Translations under genes and position numbers: made by a program
Notes under the pieces: model-generated
The model's database searches: none
The model's input: the letters and a program-made list of their open reading frames with translations, nothing else
Told to the model about the DNA's origin: nothing
Shown here: positions 1 to 7,606 of the stretch, in pieces
Layout of the letters: every line of letters starts with the position of its first letter
Numbering within the stretch: the stretch's first letter is position 1
Source of the DNA: JBBQFD01 sp038321575
GTDB lineage: Bacteria > Bacillota_I > Bacilli_A > RF39 > UBA660
Direction: 5' to 3'
DNA length: 41,709 nt
NCBI GenBank assembly: GCA_038321575.1
Contig: JBBQFD010000004.1
Location: 1 to 41,709, forward strand

Positions 1-74
1 GCGGCGTTAATCCCTCAGATATATCCATATTGATGGTATATCTAAAAAAGGAGTATAAACATGACCGAAAATAA
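1..74 (+). CDS. mnmG: MnmG (GidA) C-terminal end, partial
   Basis: Only the last 24 codons are present; the gene enters from the left edge. The frame beginning at base 3 reads GGVNPSDISILMVYL and then a short basic tail to TAA at 72-74. This matches the conserved C-terminus of the tRNA uridine-5-carboxymethylaminomethyl modification enzyme MnmG, an FAD protein that works with MnmE on the wobble uridine. It overlaps the start of rsmG by 14 bases, and mnmG-rsmG is a classic gene pair, so the context agrees. Confidence 0.85.
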   Translation, partial: GVNPSDISILMVYLKKEYKHDRK

Positions 75-765
75 GTTTATTGAAGAACTAAAACTATTAG
101 GAATACATATTAATGAAATTCAATTAAAACAACTTAATCAATACTATCAACTATTAATAGTATGGAACGAAAAAATAAATCTGACCTCAATAACCGAGAA
201 AGATCAAGTTTATTTAAAACATTTCTACGATAGCTTAACCATTATAAAAGTCATCGATTTAAATAATGAACAAAGTTTATGTGACATAGGTTCTGGAGCA
301 GGATTTCCAGGTATTGTTCTGAAAATAATGTTTCCGCACTTGAAAATAACATTAGTAGATTCATTAAATAAACGTATTATATTTTTGAATGATGTAATTG
401 AAAAAATTGGCTTAAAAGATATTACCACTATTCATAGCCGTGCCGAAGACTATGCAATTAAACATAAAGAAGAGTATGATGTTGTTACTGCTAGGGCAGT
501 AGCACCACTTCATATTTTACTTGAATATTGCGTACCAATAATAAAAGTTAATAAATATTTTATTGCTATGAAAGGTAACATTTCCCAAGAAATAATTGAT
601 GCTAAAACCGCTTTAAAAGCATTGGATTCTGAAGTCGTTAAACAAGAAGAATTCCTATTGCCAATTGAAGGAAGCAACAGAGCAATTTTAAAAATCGTAA
701 AACTAAAGAAAACCAATCCAATTTATCCAAGAAAATTTAGTGAAATTAAGAAAAAAAGTTTATAA
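61..765 (+). CDS. rsmG: 16S rRNA (guanine-N7) methyltransferase RsmG (GidB)
   Basis: Protein of 234 residues, normal for RsmG, which uses SAM to methylate G527 (E. coli numbering) of 16S rRNA. The family segment NLTSITEKDQVYLKHFYDSL lies at residues 40-59 and the SAM-binding glycine loop DIGSGAGFPG at 75-84. The ATG at 61 follows a good ribosome binding site (aaggag) and lies inside the end of mnmG, so the two are translated from one message. A hairpin terminator begins right after the stop. The next gene is noc, the same order as in Bacillus, where this block lies near the replication origin. Confidence 0.96.
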   Translation: MTENKFIEELKLLGIHINEIQLKQLNQYYQLLIVWNEKINLTSITEKDQVYLKHFYDSLTIIKVIDLNNEQSLCDIGSGAGFPGIVLKIMFPHLKITLVDSLNKRIIFLNDVIEKIGLKDITTIHSRAEDYAIKHKEEYDVVTARAVAPLHILLEYCVPIIKVNKYFIAMKGNISQEIIDAKTALKALDSEVVKQEEFLLPIEGSNRAILKIVKLKKTNPIYPRKFSEIKKKSL

Positions 766-790
766 GTAACCATTAAAGTGGTTGCTTTTT
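766..790 (+). terminator. Rho-independent terminator after rsmG
   Basis: Seven-pair stem GTAACCA / TGGTTGC with a six-base loop, followed by five T. It starts one base after the rsmG stop codon. Confidence 0.8.
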
Positions 791-801
791 CTATGCTTAA
801 A

Positions 802-850
802 AATTATTTCCCAAAACACTAACAAAACAATTGAATTATTTCCCAAAACA
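802..850 (+). repeat. Two direct repeats with a Noc-box half site, upstream of noc
   Basis: The 17-mer AATTATTTCCCAAAACA occurs exactly at 802-818 and again at 834-850, 32 bases apart (about three helical turns). Each copy contains ATTTCCC, one half of the published Noc binding sequence ATTTCCCGGGAAAT. The second copy overlaps the -35 box and spacer of the promoter I assign to noc, so an operator for autoregulation is plausible. Binding by Noc is inference. Confidence 0.6.
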
Positions 851-859
851 TAGTATTAT
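831..859 (+). promoter_or_regulatory. Probable noc promoter
   Basis: -35 TTGAAT at 831-836, 17-base spacer, -10 TATTAT at 854-859. The second 17-bp repeat covers most of the -35 box and spacer. Downstream, a perfect 7-bp hairpin (871-877 with 884-890) places the Shine-Dalgarno AGGGGG in its loop. Confidence 0.5.
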
Positions 860-892
860 ATATATAGTAGATATAAAAGGGGGTTTATATAT

Positions 893-2332
893 ATGGATAT
901 GGAGAAGAAGGTTTTAGAGTTACCTTTAGATGACGTATTGCCAAATCGTTTTCAACCACGTATTAAGTTTAATGAAAAAACGATTAATGAGCTAGCAGAA
1001 TCTATCAAGAAACACGGTGTAATTCAACCAATTGTTGTAAGACAAATAGGTGATAAATATGAGATTATTGCTGGTGAAAGACGTTATAAAGCAAGTGTAT
1101 TAGCTGGAAAAGAAACAATTCCAGCAATAGTTGCTAACTTAGATGACCGTGACAGTGCGGAAGTAGCTTTAATCGAAAACGTTCAACGTGAAGACTTAAC
1201 AGCAATCGAAGAAGCTTCATCATATAAGAAGATTCTTGATATGGGATACCTAACTCAAGCACAATTAGCTGAAAAATTAGGTAAAGAACAATCAACAATC
1301 GCGAATAAAATTCGTCTTTTAAATCTATCTGAAGAAGCGCAAGAAGCACTTTTATATCAAGAGATATCTGAAAGACACGCACGATCACTATTAAGATTAG
1401 ATGCGGATACTCAAAAAAGTTTATTGAAGAGAATAACTGATGAAAGATTAACTGTTCGTAAGACTGATGAAATAATCGATCAATTATTAAATAAAAACAA
1501 CAATGTTGAAATTTTAGATTTTAGTAACGTTGAAGTTGCTAAAAAGGAGGAGCCAATGGTAGAACAAAAAGAAATCAATAATTTTAATTTACCTATTGAA
1601 CCAATTGTTGAAGAAATACAACCTGAAACAAACCCAGGATTTGTTGATCTTGCTAAAATGGAAAGCCAAGCTCAAGATATATTTAAAGAAACTCCTGTTG
1701 TAGATATGAGTTCCTTCTTAGAAACGCCAAAAACAGAAGTTGAAGCTTCACTAAATACTACTACAGAAACAAATAGTGATGCTTATGGTTTAAAACCAAA
1801 GAAATATTTCAATTTAAATTTTGAAGACGAAACCGAAACATCTAAAATACCAACAATTGAAGTGTTTAATGGCTTTGTGGCTCCGCCAATAATTGAAACT
1901 ACACCGGCTGCACCGGTTGTTGACCAACCAGCAATGCCAAATGTAGAAACACCACAAGTAACTACAGAACAACCAACAACCAATAATTTTGATTTCAATA
2001 GTTTTTATAATCAAACACCAACAACACCAGTTGTTGAAATAAAACCAATTGAACCGGTTGAATCACCAATGCCTCCCATTGTGGAAATGCCAACATTTGT
2101 AGAACAACCAGTTGTTGAAATGCCAACATTTGTAGAGCAACCAGTTGTTGAAATGCCAATAATTGAAGAAGCAAAAAGTAATAATCAATTTGTAGTAGGG
2201 GATTTAAAGACAGTAATTAATACAATTAGAACCTGCGCCTCTACAATCGAAAAATATGGTTACATAATTGATACTGAAGAATTTGATTTTGAAGATATGT
2301 ATCAAGTAATATTTAAAATTACAAAGAAATAA
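893..2332 (+). CDS. noc: Nucleoid occlusion protein Noc (ParB family) with a large internal insertion
   Basis: Protein of 479 residues. Residues 1-205 are a ParB/Noc N-terminal and central domain: CTP-binding motifs GERR at 61-64 and ENVQRE at 95-100, then a helix-turn-helix (LTQAQLAEKLGKEQSTIANK). Residues about 436-479 (INTIRTCASTIEKYGY...) resemble the C-terminal dimerisation domain of Bacillus Noc. Between them lies about 230 residues of Pro/Val/Thr/Glu-rich sequence absent from normal Noc (about 280 residues in all). The amphipathic membrane helix found at the Bacillus Noc N-terminus is missing here: the protein starts directly with the ParB fold. Noc coats DNA around its binding boxes and blocks FtsZ assembly over the nucleoid. 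Gene order rsmG-noc supports Noc over Spo0J; no soj/spo0J follow. The start at 893 has AGGGGG nine bases upstream; ATG 899 is an alternative. Confidence 0.88.
   Translation: MDMEKKVLELPLDDVLPNRFQPRIKFNEKTINELAESIKKHGVIQPIVVRQIGDKYEIIAGERRYKASVLAGKETIPAIVANLDDRDSAEVALIENVQREDLTAIEEASSYKKILDMGYLTQAQLAEKLGKEQSTIANKIRLLNLSEEAQEALLYQEISERHARSLLRLDADTQKSLLKRITDERLTVRKTDEIIDQLLNKNNNVEILDFSNVEVAKKEEPMVEQKEINNFNLPIEPIVEEIQPETNPGFVDLAKMESQAQDIFKETPVVDMSSFLETPKTEVEASLNTTTETNSDAYGLKPKKYFNLNFEDETETSKIPTIEVFNGFVAPPIIETTPAAPVVDQPAMPNVETPQVTTEQPTTNNFDFNSFYNQTPTTPVVEIKPIEPVESPMPPIVEMPTFVEQPVVEMPTFVEQPVVEMPIIEEAKSNNQFVVGDLKTVINTIRTCASTIEKYGYIIDTEEFDFEDMYQVIFKITKK
2081..2170 (+). repeat. 33-bp tandem repeat inside noc
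   Basis: A 33-base unit encoding EMPTFVEQPVV begins at 2084 and 2117 and starts a third time at 2150, where it diverges to EMPIIEEAK. The first two copies are nearly identical in DNA, suggesting recent duplication. It lies in the low-complexity insertion. Confidence 0.85.
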
Positions 2333-2353
2333 GAAAACCTTATTTCTTTTTTT
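2323..2353 (+). terminator. Terminator overlapping the noc stop codon
   Basis: Eleven-pair stem AAAGAAATAAG / CTTATTTCTTT, loop AAAAC, T-run to 2353. The TAA stop (2330-2332) is inside the left arm. Confidence 0.85.
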
Positions 2354-2354
2354 A

Positions 2355-2383
2355 TTGTGAAACATTAGTAAAAATGTTAAAAT
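2355..2383 (+). promoter_or_regulatory. uvrB promoter
   Basis: -35 TTGTGA at 2355-2360, 17-base spacer, -10 TAAAAT at 2378-2383. The expected start site (about 2390) coincides with the ribosome binding site ggtgat (2390-2395), giving a leader of only about 10 bases. Confidence 0.55.
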
Positions 2384-2399
2384 AACACTGGTGATATAT

Positions 2400-4355
2400 A
2401 TGGAATTTCAATTAGTGTCTAAATATAAACCTAGTGGTGATCAACCAACAGCTATTAAAAATATAATAGCTAATTTAAATGCAGGCAAAAAAGATCAAGT
2501 CTTATTAGGGGCAACTGGTACTGGTAAAACTTTTACTATTGCCAATGTTATTCAAAGTGTAAATAAATCAACGCTTGTTTTGGCACATAACAAAACACTT
2601 GCTGGCCAATTGTATGGTGAATTAAAAGAGTTATTTCCCAACAATCATGTTGAATATTTTGTGTCATATTATGACTATTATCAACCAGAAGCCTATGTTG
2701 CGAAAACAGATACTTATATTGAAAAAGATGCCTCAATCAATGATGAAATTGATGAGTTACGTCATTCTGCAACCTCTTCATTATTAAATTATCGCGATAC
2801 TATTGTTGTAGCTTCTGTTTCTTGTATATATGGAATAGGGGAAGTAGAAGAGTATAAAAAGAAAATGCTCGGTTTAAATATTGGGCAAAAAGTAAAAAGA
2901 GATGAAATTTTAATAAAACTTGTGGAAATGCTATATGAACGTAATAATATAGATTTAAAAAGAGGAACTTTCCGCGTAAGGGGAGATGTTCTTGAAATTA
3001 TCCCAGCGAATCAACACGGGAAAGCATTAAGAATTGAATTTTTTGGTGATGAAATTGAAAGAATAAGCGAATTTGATACTTTAACCGGTGTTATTTTGAG
3101 TGATAAAAAAACTATTTCTATATTTCCAGCGTCCCACTTTGTAACTAGTGAGGACAAATTAAAAATAGCAATTAAAAATATAAAAGTAGAGTTAGAAGAA
3201 CAATTAAAATTATTTAAACAAGAAAATAAATTATTAGAATATCAAAGACTAATGGAAAGAACTAATTATGATTTAGAAATGTTAGCCGAAACAGGTTTTT
3301 GCCGCGGTGTTGAGAATTATTCTCGTCAAATAGCATTAAAACAACCAGGAGAAACCCCAACTACACTAATAGATTTCTTTGGCGATGACTTTCTTTTAGT
3401 AATAGATGAGTCACATGTTAGTATTCCCCAAGTAAGAGGAATGTATAATGGCGATCGTGCCCGTAAAGAAGTATTAGTAAATTATGGATTTCGTTTACCA
3501 AGCGCTATGGATAATCGCCCACTTAAATTTGAAGAATTTGAAAATAAAATTAAACAAGTTATTTATGTTTCAGCAACTCCTGGTGATTATGAAGTTGCTA
3601 AAAGTGATGGATTAATAATTCAACAAATCATTCGCCCAACTGGTCTATTAGACCCGACTATTGAAGTTAGAGGAACTAATGGGCAAATAGATGATTTAGT
3701 TACTCGCATTCATACCCAAATTGAAAATAAAGAAAGAACCCTAATTACAACCTTAACAATTCGTATGGCTGAGGAATTAGCTAATTATTTAAAGAAATTG
3801 GATATTAAAGTAGCGTATTTACATAGTGAAATAAAGACTCTTGAACGCTTACGTATCATTCGTGATCTTCGCTTAGGGAAATACGATGTCCTAGTTGGAA
3901 TAAATCTTTTAAGAGAGGGTATTGATATCCCTGAAGTAAGTTTAATTGCCATTATGGATGCCGATAAACAAGGGTTCCTACGTAGTGATCGCTCACTAAT
4001 TCAAACTATCGGAAGAGCAGCCCGTAATGTTAATGGACATGTTGTTATGTATGCTGATAAAATAAGTGATGCTATGGAAAAAGCCATGAAAGAAACCGAA
4101 CGCCGTCGCCATATTCAAGAAGCATACAATATAAAAAATAATGTTACCCCAACAACAATTATTAAAGATATAAGAGACTTAATTTCAAATAGAAGTGAAG
4201 TTCTTGAAAAAGAACCTGATAAGTTAACTAAAAAGGACAGAGAATTACTTGTGATGAATATCGAAGAAGAAATGCGTTTAGCAGCCAAAAATTTAGATTT
4301 TGAAAGAGCTATGGAATTAAGAGATATTCTTTTTGAAGTAAAACTAGGTAAATAA
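2400..4355 (+). CDS. uvrB: Excinuclease ABC subunit B (UvrB)
   Basis: Protein of 651 residues, the usual UvrB size. UvrB verifies DNA lesions delivered by UvrA and recruits the UvrC nuclease in nucleotide excision repair. Visible are Walker A GATGTGKT (37-44), the damage-probing beta-hairpin region YYDYYQPEAYV, the DESH helicase box followed by VSIPQVRGMYNGDRARK, helicase motif VI QTIGRAARN, and a C-terminal UVR motif (MRLAAKNLDFERAMELRD) that contacts UvrC. I start at ATG 2400 because the GTG at 2391 is part of the Shine-Dalgarno sequence ggtgat. It is a single-gene unit bounded by its own promoter and terminator; uvrA and uvrC are not in the window. Confidence 0.97.
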   Translation: MEFQLVSKYKPSGDQPTAIKNIIANLNAGKKDQVLLGATGTGKTFTIANVIQSVNKSTLVLAHNKTLAGQLYGELKELFPNNHVEYFVSYYDYYQPEAYVAKTDTYIEKDASINDEIDELRHSATSSLLNYRDTIVVASVSCIYGIGEVEEYKKKMLGLNIGQKVKRDEILIKLVEMLYERNNIDLKRGTFRVRGDVLEIIPANQHGKALRIEFFGDEIERISEFDTLTGVILSDKKTISIFPASHFVTSEDKLKIAIKNIKVELEEQLKLFKQENKLLEYQRLMERTNYDLEMLAETGFCRGVENYSRQIALKQPGETPTTLIDFFGDDFLLVIDESHVSIPQVRGMYNGDRARKEVLVNYGFRLPSAMDNRPLKFEEFENKIKQVIYVSATPGDYEVAKSDGLIIQQIIRPTGLLDPTIEVRGTNGQIDDLVTRIHTQIENKERTLITTLTIRMAEELANYLKKLDIKVAYLHSEIKTLERLRIIRDLRLGKYDVLVGINLLREGIDIPEVSLIAIMDADKQGFLRSDRSLIQTIGRAARNVNGHVVMYADKISDAMEKAMKETERRRHIQEAYNIKNNVTPTTIIKDIRDLISNRSEVLEKEPDKLTKKDRELLVMNIEEEMRLAAKNLDFERAMELRDILFEVKLGK

Positions 4356-4374
4356 CCAGGTTGATTTAATTTAT

Positions 4375-4422
4375 AAACTAGTCAAATTTTATGTAAACAT
4401 AAAGGATAAAGACTAGTTTTTC
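4375..4422 (+). terminator. Terminator after uvrB
   Basis: Outer nine-pair stem AAACTAGTC (4375-4383) / GACTAGTTT (4411-4419) enclosing a second small hairpin TTTATG-TAAA-CATAAA, followed by a T-run. Confidence 0.75.
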
Positions 4423-4453
4423 TTAACTCAAACAATAATATTTTATAAAATTA

Positions 4454-4462
4454 TGTTATAAT
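4454..4462 (+). promoter_or_regulatory. Extended -10 promoter for the yvlD-lgt-trxB unit
   Basis: TGTTATAAT. The expected start site (about 4469) coincides with the Shine-Dalgarno aggagtgat, giving a 12-base leader. No good -35 box. Confidence 0.55.
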
Positions 4463-4480
4463 ATTTTTAGGAGTGATAAT

Positions 4481-4915
4481 ATGAAAATCATAATCGAAGA
4501 GAAGAAGAATCGTTATCGCATTAATATGTTTTTAGACTGGTTAATATATATGTTTGGATATACAGCCGTTTTAATTGCGGTATCGCTAATATTTAAAAAA
4601 ACAGTTATTATTGATAACAGCATTTTTGGTTTGTGGGGCTTTTTTGCTGCTGTAATAATTTATTTTTTAAATAAAACAATTAAACCAATTATTGTATGGT
4701 TAACCTTGCCGTTAACCGCATTAACTCTTGGTTTATTTTATCCGTTTATCAATGTTTTCATTTTAAAAATGGTCGAATTTATATTAGTAGGTCATTTTGC
4801 GATTACTAGTATTAAAATGGGCTTCTTAGTTGCTATATTAATTTCTATAATGAACGCTCTGATGGATCATTTAATCATTGATCCTTTAGTTGATAGGAGA
4901 AAAAAATATGAATAG
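4481..4915 (+). CDS. YvlD / phage-holin-4_2 family membrane protein
   Basis: Protein of 144 residues with four hydrophobic segments. The stretch NKTIKPIIVWLTLPLTALTLG, followed by a hydrophobic helix with INVF, is the signature of the Phage_holin_4_2 family (Bacillus YvlD and relatives). Despite the family name, most chromosomal members are not phage genes and their function is unknown. In Bacillus yvlD lies next to hprK and lgt; here it directly precedes lgt and hprK is absent. Its stop overlaps the lgt start by 8 bases, so the two are co-translated. Confidence 0.8.
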   Translation: MKIIIEEKKNRYRINMFLDWLIYMFGYTAVLIAVSLIFKKTVIIDNSIFGLWGFFAAVIIYFLNKTIKPIIVWLTLPLTALTLGLFYPFINVFILKMVEFILVGHFAITSIKMGFLVAILISIMNALMDHLIIDPLVDRRKKYE

Positions 4916-5723
4916 TATTTTTTTAGACTTAGGTATAATTCAAATTCATTGGTATTCAATTTTCATATTTTTTGGTATTTTAGCAGGCGGATTAATAACA
5001 TTATTAGAATCGCGCCGTTTTAAAATATCCGAAGATTTTATTATTAATTTATTTTTCTACATGATACCAATAGCCCTTATCGGAGCTCGCCTTTATTATG
5101 TATTATTTAACTGGCAATATTATAATTTAAACCGCGCTGAAATATTTCAGGTATGGCAGGGGGGACTTGCCATTCACGGAGGAATTCTTTTCGGTTTATT
5201 ATGGTTAATATATTATAGTCGTCGTTATAAAGTTAATACTTTGAGATTACTTGATATTGTATCTGTAGGACTACTTATTGGTCAAGCTATCGGTAGATGG
5301 GGAAACTTTTTTAATCAAGAAGCTTTTGGTCCTGCAACAACACTAAAGTTCCTTCAAGGACTACACCTACCTAAATTTATTATAGATGGAATGTTGATTA
5401 ACGGTGTATATTACCAACCAACTTTCTTATATGAATCATTATTTTGTTTATTAGGATTTATTATCATTTTATTTATCCGCCGCCTTCAATATGTAAAAAT
5501 AGGTCAAATAACAAGTATATATCTATTATGGTATGGAATTGGCCGTTTCTTTATTGAAGGGCTTAGAACTGATAGTTTAATGTTTGGGGGCTTTAAAGTT
5601 GCCCAAATAGTTTCCATTGGAATGATTATTATTGGTACGCTTCTATATGCTTCAAGAAAAAAAGGTTCTGTGTTTGAAAAAAGATATAATGATTGGGGGG
5701 ACACAAATGACATTAAATTCTAA
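4908..5723 (+). CDS. lgt: Prolipoprotein diacylglyceryl transferase Lgt
   Basis: Protein of 271 residues with seven hydrophobic segments. Lgt transfers diacylglycerol from phosphatidylglycerol to the lipobox cysteine of prolipoproteins in the cytoplasmic membrane. The family signature GRWGNFFNQE (129-138), the HGG at 90-92 and the late arginine motif GRFFIEGLR are all present. The ATG at 4908 follows a strong AGGAG at 4895-4899; a TTG at 4890 in the same frame lies before that site and is rejected. The gene overlaps its upstream neighbour by 8 bases and trxB by 17 bases. Confidence 0.97.
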   Translation: MNSIFLDLGIIQIHWYSIFIFFGILAGGLITLLESRRFKISEDFIINLFFYMIPIALIGARLYYVLFNWQYYNLNRAEIFQVWQGGLAIHGGILFGLLWLIYYSRRYKVNTLRLLDIVSVGLLIGQAIGRWGNFFNQEAFGPATTLKFLQGLHLPKFIIDGMLINGVYYQPTFLYESLFCLLGFIIILFIRRLQYVKIGQITSIYLLWYGIGRFFIEGLRTDSLMFGGFKVAQIVSIGMIIIGTLLYASRKKGSVFEKRYNDWGDTNDIKF

Positions 5724-6612
5724 TACTGTAATTATCGGTGCTGGCGTTGCCGGCATGACCTCAGCTATTTACTTAAAAAGATCAAACATAGATGTTATAG
5801 TTCTTGAAAAAAGTGCCCCAGGTGGGCAAATAGTAGACCATGACAGTATTGAAAACTACCCCGGTTTTTCCAAAATCGCCGGCGCTGATTTAGCACTTAA
5901 AATGTTTGACCAAATAAAAGGTCTCGGTATTGAATATCGATACGGGGATGTCGTTAGCATAAAAGACATGGGTGATTATAAAACAATTATCACCGATACA
6001 GAAGAAATAACTTGTAAAAATATTATAATTGCATCAGGTCGTCACCCAAGAGAACTAGGTTTACCTTTAGAAAAAGAATTACAAGGGCACGGTATTAGCT
6101 ATTGTGCTATTTGTGATGGGCCAGGATTTAAAGATAAAGTAGTCGCTGTTGCCGGGGGAGGTAATAGTGCCGTTGGTGAAGCTAGATATCTAGCTGGAAT
6201 ATGTAAAAAAGTATATTTAATTCATCGCCGTGATCATTTTCGCGCTGATGCTATAGAACAAGATAAACTAAAGAAATTCGATAATATAGAGATAATGTTT
6301 AATAGTACAATCCAAGAATTTAAAAAAGAAAACAATCAATTATCAAGCATATTAGTTAAAACTAATGAAGTTTCACAAGAATTAGTCGTTGATGGTTTAT
6401 TTATTTATATTGGTCAAGAACCAGTAACTAATTATTTAAAAGAAATACCCATCAATCTTGATAACGATTATGTTTTAGTTGATGATAAAATGCATACTAA
6501 CATTAAAGGCATTTATGCATGTGGCGATGTTATTAAAAAAGAAGTATATCAAATTTCAACAGCTATTGGTGAGGCAAGTATTGCTGCTTTAAGCATTAAA
6601 AAAGATATGTAA
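5707..6612 (+). CDS. trxB: Thioredoxin reductase (NADPH)
   Basis: Protein of 301 residues, normal for low-molecular-weight TrxB, which passes electrons from NADPH through FAD to thioredoxin. It has an N-terminal FAD loop GAGVAGMTSA (11-20), the redox pair CAIC (133-136), an NADPH loop GGGNSAVGEA followed by HRRDHFRAD (NADPH-specific arginines), and a C-terminal FAD motif YACGDV. The start at 5707 is preceded by GGGGG within the end of lgt; longer in-frame starts lie deep in lgt. It ends the operon. Confidence 0.95.
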   Translation: MTLNSNTVIIGAGVAGMTSAIYLKRSNIDVIVLEKSAPGGQIVDHDSIENYPGFSKIAGADLALKMFDQIKGLGIEYRYGDVVSIKDMGDYKTIITDTEEITCKNIIIASGRHPRELGLPLEKELQGHGISYCAICDGPGFKDKVVAVAGGGNSAVGEARYLAGICKKVYLIHRRDHFRADAIEQDKLKKFDNIEIMFNSTIQEFKKENNQLSSILVKTNEVSQELVVDGLFIYIGQEPVTNYLKEIPINLDNDYVLVDDKMHTNIKGIYACGDVIKKEVYQISTAIGEASIAALSIKKDM

Positions 6613-6625
6613 AAATATCTTTTTT
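6598..6625 (+). terminator. Terminator overlapping the trxB stop codon
   Basis: Eleven-pair stem AAAAAAGATAT / ATATCTTTTTT with loop GTAAAA; the stop codon falls in the hairpin and the T-run forms part of the stem. Confidence 0.75.
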
Positions 6626-6656
6626 AAACAAACTATACAAATGTAGGAGTGATAAT

Positions 6657-7595
6657 ATGAATAAAAAAGTGGTCGTATTAGGTGGAGGAACGGGATTATC
6701 TACCTTACTGCGTGGTTTAAAACAATTCCCCTTGGATTTAACTGCTATTGTTGCAGTTAGTGATGATGGACGTAGTACTGGTCGCTTACGCGAAGAATTT
6801 AAAACCCCGGCTGTTGGTGATATTCGCCAAGTTATAGTAGCGCTGTCTGAGACCGAGCCATTAGTTCAAACGTTATTAAACTATCGCTTTCAAACTACTA
6901 GCGATTTAAACGGACATACTATTGGCAATTTATTATTAACCGCGATAACTAATATCACTGGTAATTTGTCAAATGGTATTGAAGCTTTAAGTGTGGTATT
7001 TAATCTTAAAGGTAAGGTTGTCCCATTAACTGAAGATAATATAACTTTAGTTGGCGTAATGAGTGATGGCGCAATTATTGAAGGGGAACACTCTATAAGT
7101 GAATACGGTAAGACAATTGATCATGTTTATTATAAAAATCCTCCAATTGTAACACCGGAAGCCTTAAAAGCAATTGAAGAAGCCGATTTAATCATATTAA
7201 GCATGGGTAGTTTATATACAAGTATAATACCTAATTTATTATGCCCTGCTTTAATTGACACCATCGATAAAAGCAACGCTAAAATAGTTTATGCGTGTAA
7301 TATGATGACGCAACCAGGAGAAACTGATAACTATACTGTAAGTGATCATATTAAAGTATTAAATAAATATTTAAAAAACCGCAAAATTGATATTGTAATT
7401 GCAAATAATGGTATAATTAAAAACGAATTAGTAACAAAGTACGCTAGTTTAGAGCAAAAAGATCCAGTTATTTTAGATAAAGATCAACTAAAAGATGTTG
7501 AAGTTATTGAAGATGATTTTGTAACCATTGAAGAAGAGAGAATTCGTCATAATAATCTAAAATTAGCATTTCATATATTTTCATATCTAGTATAG
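6657..7595 (+). CDS. yvcK: YvcK family protein (gluconeogenesis factor / UDP-sugar binding)
   Basis: Protein of 312 residues of the YvcK/CofD-like family. The N-terminus VVVLGGGTGLSTLLRGLK and SDDGRSTGRLREEF are hallmarks, followed by GDIRQVIVALSE and NGHTIGNLLLTA (nucleotide-sugar pocket). In Bacillus YvcK binds UDP-sugars, affects cell-wall growth and is needed on gluconeogenic carbon. It precedes whiA with an 11-base gap, the conserved order; rapZ, usually just before yvcK, is missing. The ribosome binding site is aggagtgat. A weak -10 (TATACA, 6634-6639) sits just upstream. Confidence 0.93.
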   Translation: MNKKVVVLGGGTGLSTLLRGLKQFPLDLTAIVAVSDDGRSTGRLREEFKTPAVGDIRQVIVALSETEPLVQTLLNYRFQTTSDLNGHTIGNLLLTAITNITGNLSNGIEALSVVFNLKGKVVPLTEDNITLVGVMSDGAIIEGEHSISEYGKTIDHVYYKNPPIVTPEALKAIEEADLIILSMGSLYTSIIPNLLCPALIDTIDKSNAKIVYACNMMTQPGETDNYTVSDHIKVLNKYLKNRKIDIVIANNGIIKNELVTKYASLEQKDPVILDKDQLKDVEVIEDDFVTIEEERIRHNNLKLAFHIFSYLV

Positions 7596-7606
7596 GTGGT
7601 GATATT

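Noticed and set aside
1134..1388. 84-residue minus-strand open frame inside noc
   Set aside because: Antisense to the conserved ParB domain; no independent support.
2356..2365. parS-like half site GTGAAACA before uvrB
   Set aside because: Only one half is present, it overlaps the promoter -35 region, and no full parS palindrome is visible in the window.
4481..4915. Phage holin from a prophage
   Set aside because: The family name is misleading; the gene sits in the conserved yvlD-lgt neighbourhood and no other phage genes are near.
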